Shown: positions 24,481-33,572 of the stretch, piece by piece
Position numbering within the stretch: the first letter of the stretch is position 1
Layout of the letters: every line of letters starts with the position of its first letter
Source of the DNA: Anthoceros angustus
Taxonomy: Eukaryota > Streptophyta > Anthocerotopsida > Anthocerotales > Anthocerotaceae
Length of the DNA stretch: 64,000 bases
Assembly (NCBI GenBank): GCA_010909165.1
Contig: MU008164.1
Coordinates: 62,001 to 126,000 of the forward strand
Reading direction: 5' to 3'
Notes under the pieces: generated by a model
What the model saw: only the letters and a program-made list of their open reading frames with translations
What the model was told of the DNA's origin: nothing
Database searches by the model: none
Position numbers and translations under genes: made by a program

Positions 24481-24572
24481 AACTATAATAACTACATAGA
24501 TGGACGAATGTAAAGGTAAAATTTAAACAAGACAAATAATCGTAAAATTTAAACAAGACAAATAATCTTCAA

Positions 24573-25510
24573 TCAATCAACAGTGTCAATGAAATTGCGT
24601 GAACGAGGGCCAAACATCACCAATTCATCCCCACTAAAGAAAACCACTTGACCTGCAACACGAGCTACTCTGAAAGCGGGTAACTTCTCTTTCTTAGTCT
24701 TCCATTGTAATGGTGTAAGATCTTCATTGATATATAAATGAGTTGTCCATAACATAGACCTAGCCTTCATAATCTGGAGGCGATCATCCATAAAGTGAAA
24801 AGTCATAATCAATATGCGCTCCCTACCAGGATTTTTTCCAAGCCAGAAGGCTCGAGGAAGGACCACATCGACCTCTAGCCTATTGAGAAACTCCTTTGCA
24901 GCTACAAGTGGTGCAACAATGTATTAGCAAGACCAAAAATTCTCATGTTCAAAGCACGACGAGCACGGTCCGCCGTCTCGGAAACAACTTCCAATATTGT
25001 GTTGCCACCAGGATAAGAAGGAACAGGGGGATCACTAATCCCCAGGAGGTTTTTACCAGTAAGCTTCTCCAAATATGTAGGTAAAACTTGTTTCGTTGAA
25101 GTGAAATGATTTTCCAAATTTATGGCTTTCTCCTCTATGGTCCGTGAAAAAACTTCATTTTATAACCTTGCTCCACTAACCTTTACGAGAGTCTTCCAAC
25201 CTGATCATCCAAACCCTGCAAACTTTTTGGCCATATAACTGTGCATTTCTTTCCTCTGTGCATGAATAAGCTCGAGAATAACCTTCTTGTAGCCTTTCAA
25301 ACTAGGTACCAGATCTGCCTTCGACAAGCAACTCACATAAGGAACAGGAATTTGCAAGACATTGACTTGCAAAGGCAATAAATCAAACTTGACCTGGAAA
25401 GACGCCTCAAAATCTTTAGCCCATGAGCTTGCCGATTCAAGATCCTGTTGCAATTTTCTAATGATAACATCCTGACTATTAAATCTCTTATCTATGAGCT
25501 TTGCAAGCAC
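24573..25510 (-). mobile_element. LINE ORF1-like fragment (non-LTR retrotransposon)
   Basis: Three consecutive minus-strand frames at 25205-25510, 24902-25117 and 24573-24866 read as one broken protein. Seen: a helical segment (LQQDLESASSWAKDFEASF) that could form a coiled coil; a middle part ending in ALNMRIFGL; and RERILIMTFHFMDDRLQIM followed by INEDLTPLQW and a short RRM-like tail. The order coiled coil, then N-R-I-F-G-L, then R-I-L-I-x-F-x-F-x-D-R, then EDL is typical of L1-type ORF1 RNA-binding proteins. No reverse transcriptase is present, so only the 5' ORF survives. At least two frame breaks mean it is dead. The repeat R tail sits just downstream on the same strand and may be this element's 3' end. 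Its identity as ORF1 rests on pattern recognition, not alignment. Confidence 0.5.
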
Positions 25511-25808
25511 GAATTTTATTTTAATCCACTAAGGATGACTCTCCGTCATGGGACTTGGTACTTAACAACTTGTACCATGTTGTGCCTAAGCTACTTGCAC
25601 CAAGGGCATCCATTCCCTTTAGGCACCCCATCTAAGTGACTTGGTACTTAACAACTTGTACCATGTTGTGCCTAAGCTACTTGCACCAAGGGCATCCATT
25701 CCTTTAGGCACCCCATCTAAGTGACTTGGTACTTAACAACTTGTACCATGTTGTGCCTAAGCTACTTGCACCAAGGGCATCCATTCCCTTTAGGCACCCC
25801 ATCTAAGT
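25511..25808 (-). repeat. dispersed repeat R, copy 2, with three tandem 86-bp units
   Basis: After the R tail (25511-25551) a unit beginning GACTTGGTACTTAACAAC repeats at 25552, 25638 and 25723, the last spacing one base shorter. The same unit occurs once in the copy at 59090-59190. It has no coding content. Confidence 0.85.
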
Positions 25809-26033
25809 ACTGATCTAAGCACAGAATGCTTAATAACAACGTTCTTAAACGTGAAAATAGGTTGCAGAATGTTGTCGAGAAAATGTACTGGGAATCTTAT
25901 CGAGGTTAAAAGTATTTACCTATAGTTACATCATTAGAGTAGTTTCCTATTTTAGTTATAGGAGTAATTTCTCTCTGTACAATAAACACTCATGTTTTTC
26001 TTTCATGTTTGAGTTCGGATTCGGAGGGGGTAG

Positions 26034-26273
26034 ATGCCAGCTCCGGATAGCTTCTTTGGTGCTCGGATGAACTTGACTCCAGTGTGTACGGCAGCTGGTC
26101 GGTTGCAAATGGCTGCGGCTTTGTCGGAGAAGGTTACGCTGCCTTTCTCGCTCTCGGCTTATGTGGGGGCAACAAGCAACCCTGTGCATGTATGCGCTTG
26201 GAGTAATCGAGGTGGGGGCGGTCCATTGGTTAGTGGCGACAAACAGGGATTCCTTTGCATTTGGGACTAAGCA
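26034..26273 (+). pseudogene. WD40-like gene fragment
   Basis: A 79-codon frame ends VHVCAWSN..GGPLVSGDKQGFLCIWD and stop. That is one WD40 blade: hydrophobic strand, then GD..G.L.IWD. A full propeller needs about seven blades and no others are seen around it, so this is at most a displaced exon or pseudogene piece. The blade match is short and may be coincidence. Confidence 0.3.
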
Positions 26274-26397
26274 TTGCCTGCATCCAGCTGTTTGAGCACG
26301 ATCGCAAGACGTTACAGTGAGCGCTGATGTTGAAGGTTAGGGGAACCTGGATCGCACGGTAGGGAACAAGGGCATAGTGCATAGCAGTATGGCCAGG

Positions 26398-26633
26398 GAC
26401 TAGGGCTACAGTACTTTGAGGACATGAGCAAATAATATGGCATCATTTCCACGGCTGACCACTGCACTTGCATGGTGGATCTACTGGGCCAAGCAGGAGA
26501 ACTTGAAGAAGCTAATCTAGAAAGGAAAATCCATCTATTGTCAAATGCTGTCGTTTGGCACACTCTATTGGGTGCTTGTCGAAAGTGGAGCAACGTCGAG
26601 GTGGGACGCCATGCTTTTGATGAAGCCAGCTAG
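26398..26633 (+). pseudogene. PLS-class PPR protein fragment
   Basis: Seen in one frame: GLGLQYFEDMSK, a TAA stop, then YGIIST.DHCTCMVDLLGQAG and NAVVWHTLLGACRKWSNVE, ending at TAG. This is the last PPR repeat and start of the E motif of a plant RNA-editing type PPR protein. The preceding repeats and any DYW domain are missing and an in-frame stop lies inside a repeat, so it is a dead fragment. Confidence 0.7.
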
Positions 26634-28013
26634 ACAAGACAGATGCTGCAGCACATGTGTTGATGTCAGATGTGGGAGCGAGGACAAGAGAAACAATTAA
26701 AGAGAAAAAGAACCTGGATGGATTGGTCTACAGCTTTTTGGTTGGCCATCCCGGGAGGATGGAGGGATGAGGATGATGGGGATGGAGGGATGATAATGAT
26801 GAAGTTATGCAGGGATGGGAGTGATGGAGGGGTGAGACAGGTACTTCCAAACTGAAGAATGAAGGAGATGCCTTTGGGCACCAGTTAGATATCCTACGGC
26901 GGGAAGATCAGTTAACTGGCTCTGTGTTGTGATCTATTAAGTCCTGTTTCACAATGTGATGGCCAATGTACAAACTGAAAGATGCCAATAATCATTTGCA
27001 GTTTGAGATCTATAGTTCAAAACTTTAGCAGACGGTTTGTGAGGTCTATGCATAGGATGGAAACCAACTTTGACATGCCAACATTGATCCGATAAATTTT
27101 TGGAGTTCAATGTCCTTTCAACACTTCTTCTTTTGCTGCCAAAGTTAATAACAATCAAGACTTTTAGAAGGCATGCAACTTGTTTACCTCGTACACTTAT
27201 AAATTGCATACAAGAAGCCCTGCAACTCGCCGCACTGGCTGGTGTGGTGGTGACGGCTTTTGCCGGCGCTAATTTTTTGGCTGCAATTTTCTCGGATGTC
27301 GACAATTTTTCCCACCAGATGCGCTTCCGGCTGCGTAGTTTTGAGTGTGGCTAGTGTCCTTCAGGGTTTCTTTGCATTTCTTTTGTTCAGGATTCTTGGC
27401 CTTTTTTTCGCAGAAATTGGTAGGTGTGGGCACTGCTATGGTGGGTTGCCAATGGTGAGGTGGCTGCAACCCCTCTAGGTAGGGCCTCTTGGCCGATATC
27501 TTGGGGTTCGTCATATAGAGCTAAAACTTTATATGTCCGATAATGGCCGAGAACTCTTTGTCCCCGGTACCTGATGCCTGTCCCCGGTACCTCATGCCTC
27601 CTTGGCTCTGACACTCCAAGTTGGTGTTTGCAGTTTATTTTCTCTCTGCCATTTCTTCTCTCTGCAATGGGGCAGTCCATACCTTCACTGACACTCTGTG
27701 GGGCAGTCCACATCTTCTCTTCTCTCTCGGTCAATGACACTCCCTGTCTAGTCTTTTGCTCAACTATCTGGCATTAAGGGGTGAAAACGTCTTTTCTCAA
27801 CCTTAAAAATTATTTTTCTTTTATTTTTATTGATATTGTTCCACGTAGCACATCGAGCACGTGGACGTCCTGGGTTGCAGGTTTCTCATTGGCGCTTCTT
27901 TGCGGAGTTCCGCCATCTGGTTCTGCCATATCCAAACCTTTCCAGGCCAACCCTAGGGGGCTGTCTCTCGTTGAGCTCAGCCCAGGTGACACTTTTGTGT
28001 TGGAATCAACAGT
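26634..28013. other. intergenic, no gene recognised
   Basis: I find only short unsupported frames. There is a duplicated CTGTCCCCGGTACCT at about 27560-27595 and two GGGGCAGTCCA copies at 27668 and 27701. The right end should contain the STIC2 promoter. Confidence 0.4.
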
Positions 28014-29136
28014 ATGCCTGCAATGGCGTTGGCTTTGGCGCCGGGGGCGCGCCTTTGTTACGGGCACCAACTGGAGGCGTGTGCTACGAGCTCTATGTTT
28101 GGGAATGGCGTATGCCTGAGGATGAAATGCGCTGCCAGGACCGTCAAGGAGAGGCAAGGAAATGCGCTTAGGATTTCTAGTCTGTTCGGTGGCGGGAAGA
28201 AGTCCGAAGATGTCGAGAGTGCAGATGAGCAGAAGAAGAAGGTCTGCTACAATGCTTCAGCACATTCTTAGGCAGCGCAATCTAGTGTCAGCTGTGACTG
28301 AGTCGTGGTGCCTGTGCAGGCAGGGCTATTTGGGAACATGCAGGGCTTGTATGAAACGATGAAAAAAGCACAGCAGGTAGTGCAGTCGGAAGCAGTTAAA
28401 GTTCAGAAGGAGCTTGCTGCGTAAGTCATCCACATCCTTCTGTACTTGTGAACTGCCGATCCCTGCAGCGGGATTGTCGGGAGATTCCAGCTATCCAGCT
28501 TTGTGTCCTCCGATTTTGACACACCGATGGCGTGTACAGGAGTTACCTGCATCTGCAGCCTTTCTGTACTTAGAGCTGGTTGAAACTCTCTTTTTGGATG
28601 TTGCAGTGCCGAGTTTGATGGATACTGCGACAATGAGCTTGTGAAGGTACTGCCGTCGGTGCTAGAGCAGCAGTCGGTTCACATGTTGTAGAAAGCATTC
28701 CAAGTTTCAATAGCTCTGTCACCTTTCCTCTGCAGGTCACTCTCTCTGGTAACCAAGAGCCCATCCGCACTGAAATCACCGAAGCTGCCTTGGAGCAAGG
28801 AGCCGAGGTAGCACTTCCACACCTTCCTTCATCCCAGGGGCTCATGGTTGCTTGCTGACACAAGGTGTATCTACGACCAGTTGCATAATCACCGTCTCGG
28901 TTCTTTCCTGATGCAGAAACTCTCGGAGCTGGTCACGCAAGCTTATAAGGACGCTCATACAAAAAGTGTCACGGTATGAATCCACGTCCCTCCCGATTGT
29001 AGCCTTTCCCCTTAGTCTCTTTGCTGAAAACTCTCTTCGCTGAAAACTCTTTTCGTGTCTTCCTCGCTCACTGCAGGCCATGAAAGATCGCATGAAGGAT
29101 CTTGCAGCAAGCCTGGGAATGCCCCCAAACCTTTGA
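28014..29136 (+). CDS. STIC2: plastid YbaB/STIC2 nucleoid-associated-like protein
   Basis: Six exons join in frame: 28014-28241, 28320-28420, 28607-28646, 28736-28807, 28917-28973 and 29077-29136, giving 185 residues against 182 in Arabidopsis STIC2. Seen: a 70-residue Ala/Arg/Ser leader of transit-peptide type (MPAMALALAPGARLCYG, ending near ISSLFGGGKK); a YbaB core AGLFGNMQGLYETMKKAQQV, EFDGYCDNELVKVTLSGNQE; and the end MKDRMKDLAASLGMPPNL. Family knowledge: bacterial YbaB binds DNA. Plant STIC2 was found as a suppressor of the tic40 import mutant and acts with cpSRP54 in co-translational insertion of thylakoid proteins. ATG 28014 gives a plausible transit peptide. An LRR-hydrolase gene follows on the same strand after 440 bases. 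Confidence 0.9.
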
Positions 29137-29576
29137 AGCACGAAGTTTCCAGGATCTGCAATTTTGTATGATAAGCGCTCTGAGAGGCTCCAGAAGCGGG
29201 AGATGATTTGTAGGTCTGGCACCTGCAGCGATTTTTCTGTACAGCAAGGTACGGTGAGCTGTAAAATTTTGCGCCGAACAACCGATAACTATTGCAGCCT
29301 TCGAATGGCTCCTCCAAATAAAGTAGCCTGTCGAAGGCTTGTCAAGTGTGTACATCTGCACTTGCCGTCTCGCCTACTGCCTCCCGACGAGGCTTCTACT
29401 ACACGGTTTTCGGTGATGAACTCCGGAGCTGTCGTTCGGTTCCTTAACCTGCACTTGTCCGGGTAGACACAACTCAACGTGGTGGAGGACGTAATCAAGA
29501 GTGAACTGATCGGCGCGGTCAAGTATTTGATTCGATGCCTCCTGCATTGTGACCTTCCGTTGCGCCGACTTCTGCA

Positions 29577-32462
29577 ATGGTTGGCGGTCTGCATTGCGTT
29601 CCATGGGTTCCGGCACTTTGTTATCCACAACTCAGTCGTGTGCCGGGAAGCACGAGTGTTTCTTCCACCTCTTTTCGATTGTCTGTGAGAGCAGCGTCGT
29701 CGGTTTCCTCCACTTACAGTAAGCTCGAATGATTCCACTTGCGCAAGAAGTGGTTGCTTCCCTTTCCCTTTGTGACTCATTCCTTGATCAGATGAGGAAG
29801 ATGTGGCGAGAAGAATCGCATTGGCTTCTAACATCGGCAGTCTGGACCTGAGCGACTGTGGTGAGCACATTTGGTTTCTGGAGCTGGTTCCTTGCTTCTG
29901 CATCGCTGGCTTCCAACTTTGGGATGGGGGCAGGTCTTCTCGAAGTGCCACCTCAGGTTTTCCAACTTGGCGGCCTTGTTGATCTCTCTCTTGCTGGGAA
30001 CAACATCGACCATTTGCCGGATGATATTCAAAACCTGCGCAATGTAGGAGCCCTTGTCCTGAAGCGAAGTTGATTGTTGACGGTGAGAAACCTCTGACCC
30101 CTGAGTGCAGCTACGCAGACTGGGGCTCGCAGGAAATTTTCTCCAAGAGCTGCCCCCTGCAATTGGAAAGCTGCGGCAACTTGAGGGCCTTTGGGTTCAT
30201 GGCAACACGCTCCAGTCTCTCCCAGATGAGGTGTTTCACCGAACAAGCGAGCACTGGGTTCTGAAGTCCGAAACTTGATGTCCATGCAATGCCTAGAGTT
30301 CTTCGGTCTGGCAGCTCATAGCCACGGTTCTCATTGCAGATTGGTGAGCTTGGGCAGCTGCGAATGTTGGCTCTGGCAGGAAACAAACTGTCTGCTCTTC
30401 CCGAGACCATAGCCGGGCTAGTCAATGTTCAGGTAACTCTGATCGACCTGAGTTGTGGACAAAGCGGGCCAACCATTTCACTCTTCGGAAGTAGTCAAAG
30501 CAATTTGCTCGAACTCCCCGTTGGTTGCAGACTCTGTCAGTTGCAGGCAATCTCCTTGGAGAAATACCTCGCGGTAGGTTCTTGCTGCTTGTCACCCGAG
30601 GTTCAGTGAAGCTCGTTAGCTCACAAGCTCAACCCGGTTAGGTTGGCCTCACGGTGTTGCAGGACTATCATGTCTGCAGAAGCTCCGAGTTTTGGCATTG
30701 TACGGCAACAAACTATCTGCGATGCCAGAAAGCTTGACACAACTGCCCAGTTTGGAGGATCTCTGGCTGCAGGTAAAGCCTTACTCACTTATTGGAGTTG
30801 AAGATCTGATGTGCTGCCTTTCCCCAAGCGTTTCTGATTTCATGTGGACAGGGCAATGATATAGAGCGTTTGCCCACGGACCTTAGCGGCTTGAAGTCCT
30901 TGAGGCAGTTTTCCCTGGCAGACAACATACTTAGCGATCTGCCCGACTCAATTGGCCAGCTTCAGACCCTTGAAACTCTATGGCTGTGAGTCCATGTTGT
31001 GTACTGGGCGCGATGAGGGATTTGGCATTGGTCCCTTACGTCCTAATCACCAAATGTTTGTGCAGATATGGCAACATGTTGCAAAGAATACCACCAAGCC
31101 TTGGATCTCTCCACAAGCTGGCTCACCTCTGGCTGGAGGTAAAATGGAACCTCTCAGTCGCGGTACCCCTTTCCTTTCCTTCTTCTACTCTGAATTCACA
31201 CGTAATAGTGAATGCAGGGCAATCCCCTAGATGCAAGATCCTTGCAAGAGGCATTGCCAGGCTTAGCCCACTTGAAAAACGTTGGTGTCTCCTGTGATAT
31301 CGTAAGTACTCAAGACAAGCCAGGCATGACGCATGAACCTTGGCGTTTCATCGATTGCCCTTGTGATAAGATGTCCAGCTTGTTTCAGGAATCTTCTGAG
31401 AAAAACCTTTCTGTATCGAAAGTTGCTGGAAGTGGTTTGGCTCCATCGTCAGGAGGGTACTTCAAGGTAGTCCAATCAATCACTCTAGCCGGACAAGAAT
31501 CCCTACGTGCAATACTAATTCCTGGAACTCGCTGCAGCTTTACAGCGAAGGGCTCTGCAAAGTCGTCGTGGTCGCTTTCGGCAGTGCTCCCTGTGTGCCA
31601 AATTGGTTAGTTGCCTTGAACAAAAGAAGCTAGATTGAGCTATTTCCACGGTCAGCAACTGGCTTTCATTGATTGCAGGGGGCGTCTGCTTCGAAAAGTG
31701 AGAAAATCCATGGAAGCTGGTGCTGTGGCTCCTTCCTTCGATATTCTGTACGTGGTGGATAGCTGCCGATCCTGGTACACTCACGATAGTTTCCAAAGAC
31801 ATCCGAAGTCGATGGCCTCATCGGAAACGCCAGCAGGACCAAGGATGAAACCCGGCTGGTACTACAGGCAAGAGTTGGAGGCAGCTCTGAAGAATTACGA
31901 CCGGGTGCTCATGCTCGGGGACTCCATGGGTGCAAGTGCAGCTCTTCTTTTCTCAGATCTGGCCACATCAGTCATTGCACTGTGCCCCCAGGTCTGCACT
32001 GCAGCAGCCGTCATGTTGTCTTGGCAGACAGCATACGATGGCTTCATCAAGCAGGTGACCCATGTGCTTTTGTTCAGGTGGACTTGACCACGTCTTCCAT
32101 CAGGCCAGGCGAGGATAAGCCGTGGCTGCAACAGTACAAGGAGGCAATACTGGAGTCTGTCATGTCCTCAGGAGCCAAAATTGCAGTACACTGTGGAAGC
32201 TGGTCACATGACGTGGAGCAGGTGAAGATTCTGCCTTGCAAAAAGGTTGGTTCCTCCACCTAACATCCGTGAAACAACCTGAACACCCCTCCCCAGCTTT
32301 CATGCCAACTGGACTTGAATGTTGCAGGTGGGTGTGGTTGTACACAATGTGGATGATCATCGGCTGGCCAAGGAGCTGGACTCTGCTGGAACCCTGCTTT
32401 TCCTCGTACAACGCGAAATAGAACTGGAAATAAGCCAGTGTGTCGCCAACATCACTCGCTGA
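29577..32462 (+). CDS. LRR protein fused to an alpha/beta-hydrolase-like domain
   Basis: About fifteen exons. ATG 29577 opens a Ser/Thr/Arg-rich leader (STSVSSTSFRLSVRAASS) that looks like a plastid transit peptide and splices at 29718 to 29792. Then come LRRs of the L..L.L.GN.L..LP type: LLEVPPQVFQLGG (29934), ELPPAIGKLRQLEGLWVHGN (about 30150), LRMLALAGNKL (30340), LRVLALYGNKLSAMP (30663), GNDIERLPTDL (30852), GNMLQRIPPSLG (31066). After exon 31389-31466 a different domain begins: KVVVVAFGS, PSFDILYVVDSCRSWY, LMLGDSMGASAALLF (a G-x-S-x-G nucleophile elbow), VIALCPQ, and VDDHRLAKELD in the last exon (32328-32462), which would hold the late His/Asp. Substrate unknown. The joint between exon 29934-30043 and the next LRR exon (about 30118) did not resolve with a canonical donor in frame. 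Confidence 0.75.
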
Positions 32463-32590
32463 ATCAACCTCCAAATTTTGATTCACCTTCCAAAATTTGA
32501 AACAGCTCCTTCCGTCTGTCTCATCAGAATGACTGAATGCCGACAAAATTAGCCCCAGAACGCGATATATAGCAAGCAAACCGGATCGGA

Positions 32591-33430
32591 CTAGCTCAAG
32601 TCTCGGATCTTCCGAATGAGGCCCTCTCGACCAGGAAACATCCGATCCAGCTCCGCAGCCGCAGCCTCAGCCGTGAGCCGAGGGCCCTTACTCGACGCCA
32701 CCCGCTCCCGCCTCATCTGCCGCCGCCGAAGCATCTCCTCCCGGAGACTACTCCCGGACTCAGGCTCCGCTTGCACCTGATCCGCATCACCAACGAGGCC
32801 ACTGTATCTTCCTCGAACCGCAGCGTGCATTTCCTGCAGCATCTTCTTACCACCCACCTTCCTCTTTTCCTTCGGCACATCGGGAGCCGCTGCAACCGGG
32901 ATCTGAAACCCAGGCTTCTTCAACCGAGGGATCCGGCCTCCCACGGTTGTCCCGAGCAGCGCAATGTTCACCTTGCTCCAGCCTAGCTGATCATCCAAAT
33001 CCCACCCGAATGCCAAGGCCGGAGCCAGCGCTGAAGACCGCTTCCCCGTCAGCTGCTGCTGCAACATGGCATAACCCTGCCGAGTGTCCATGTGCTTCTC
33101 GATCTGCTCCCACTCCAACCTCTCCCGGTAGACTGGATCCTTGAGCACTTCAACGGCCCGCCCACCCCACTCCGCAAGATCCCCGCTCAGGTTCGTCGAC
33201 ATCCACTTGAGATACCGCGATGGCAGCGTTCCCATCATGCTTCCCCGGAACTTGCCGAATGGAAGCTCCATGTCTCTGGCAGCTGGCGGCTCATTCCTGC
33301 TCCGACCGACAACCTGCAGGCGCATTTGCTGCGGTACCGGCAATGCCTGCATCTCCAGCTTCAAGGATTCAGTCCCCGGCGTGAATGGACGCTGCAATGC
33401 CAGGGCCGCGGCCATTGTTTCTGGCCACAT
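32591..33430 (-). CDS. DUF3820-like domain protein, single exon
   Basis: One uninterrupted frame of 279 residues. Seen: a Gln/Arg/Pro-rich N-terminus, a central MELPFGKFRGSMMGTLPSRY followed by LKWMS that matches the small DUF3820 signature (PFGK..G..L..LP..YL.W), then WEQIEKHMDTRQGY, and a basic helical tail (LREEMLRRRQMRRERVAS) ending in FPGREGLIRKIRDLS. In bacteria the DUF3820 fold is linked to nuclease-like and quorum-regulated proteins, while its role in plants is unknown to me. The N-terminal 45 residues may target plastids or mitochondria (inference). Start 33430 is the first ATG, with a second at codon 6. The gene is divergent from the pseudouridine synthase with only 142 bases between start codons. 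Confidence 0.65.
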   Translation of the reverse strand: MWPETMAAALALQRPFTPGTESLKLEMQALPVPQQMRLQVVGRSRNEPPAARDMELPFGKFRGSMMGTLPSRYLKWMSTNLSGDLAEWGGRAVEVLKDPVYRERLEWEQIEKHMDTRQGYAMLQQQLTGKRSSALAPALAFGWDLDDQLGWSKVNIALLGTTVGGRIPRLKKPGFQIPVAAAPDVPKEKRKVGGKKMLQEMHAAVRGRYSGLVGDADQVQAEPESGSSLREEMLRRRQMRRERVASSKGPRLTAEAAAAELDRMFPGREGLIRKIRDLS

Positions 33431-33572
33431 TGGGGATCTCCTCCCTCACATCCGCCAAGCCACTTCCTTCGCTGGGTGATGAGCGTGGGGTGTGGGCGAT
33501 CATGCTCTTAACATAACGACCGTTCTGACATAGGAGTACCCTAACACATAAAGGTTAGGCCTCATGTAATGG

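Noticed and set aside
29289-29951. 220-codon minus-strand frame
   Set aside because: It overlaps the leader and first LRR exons of the plus-strand gene, has no motif, and no splice or start context. Antisense shadow.
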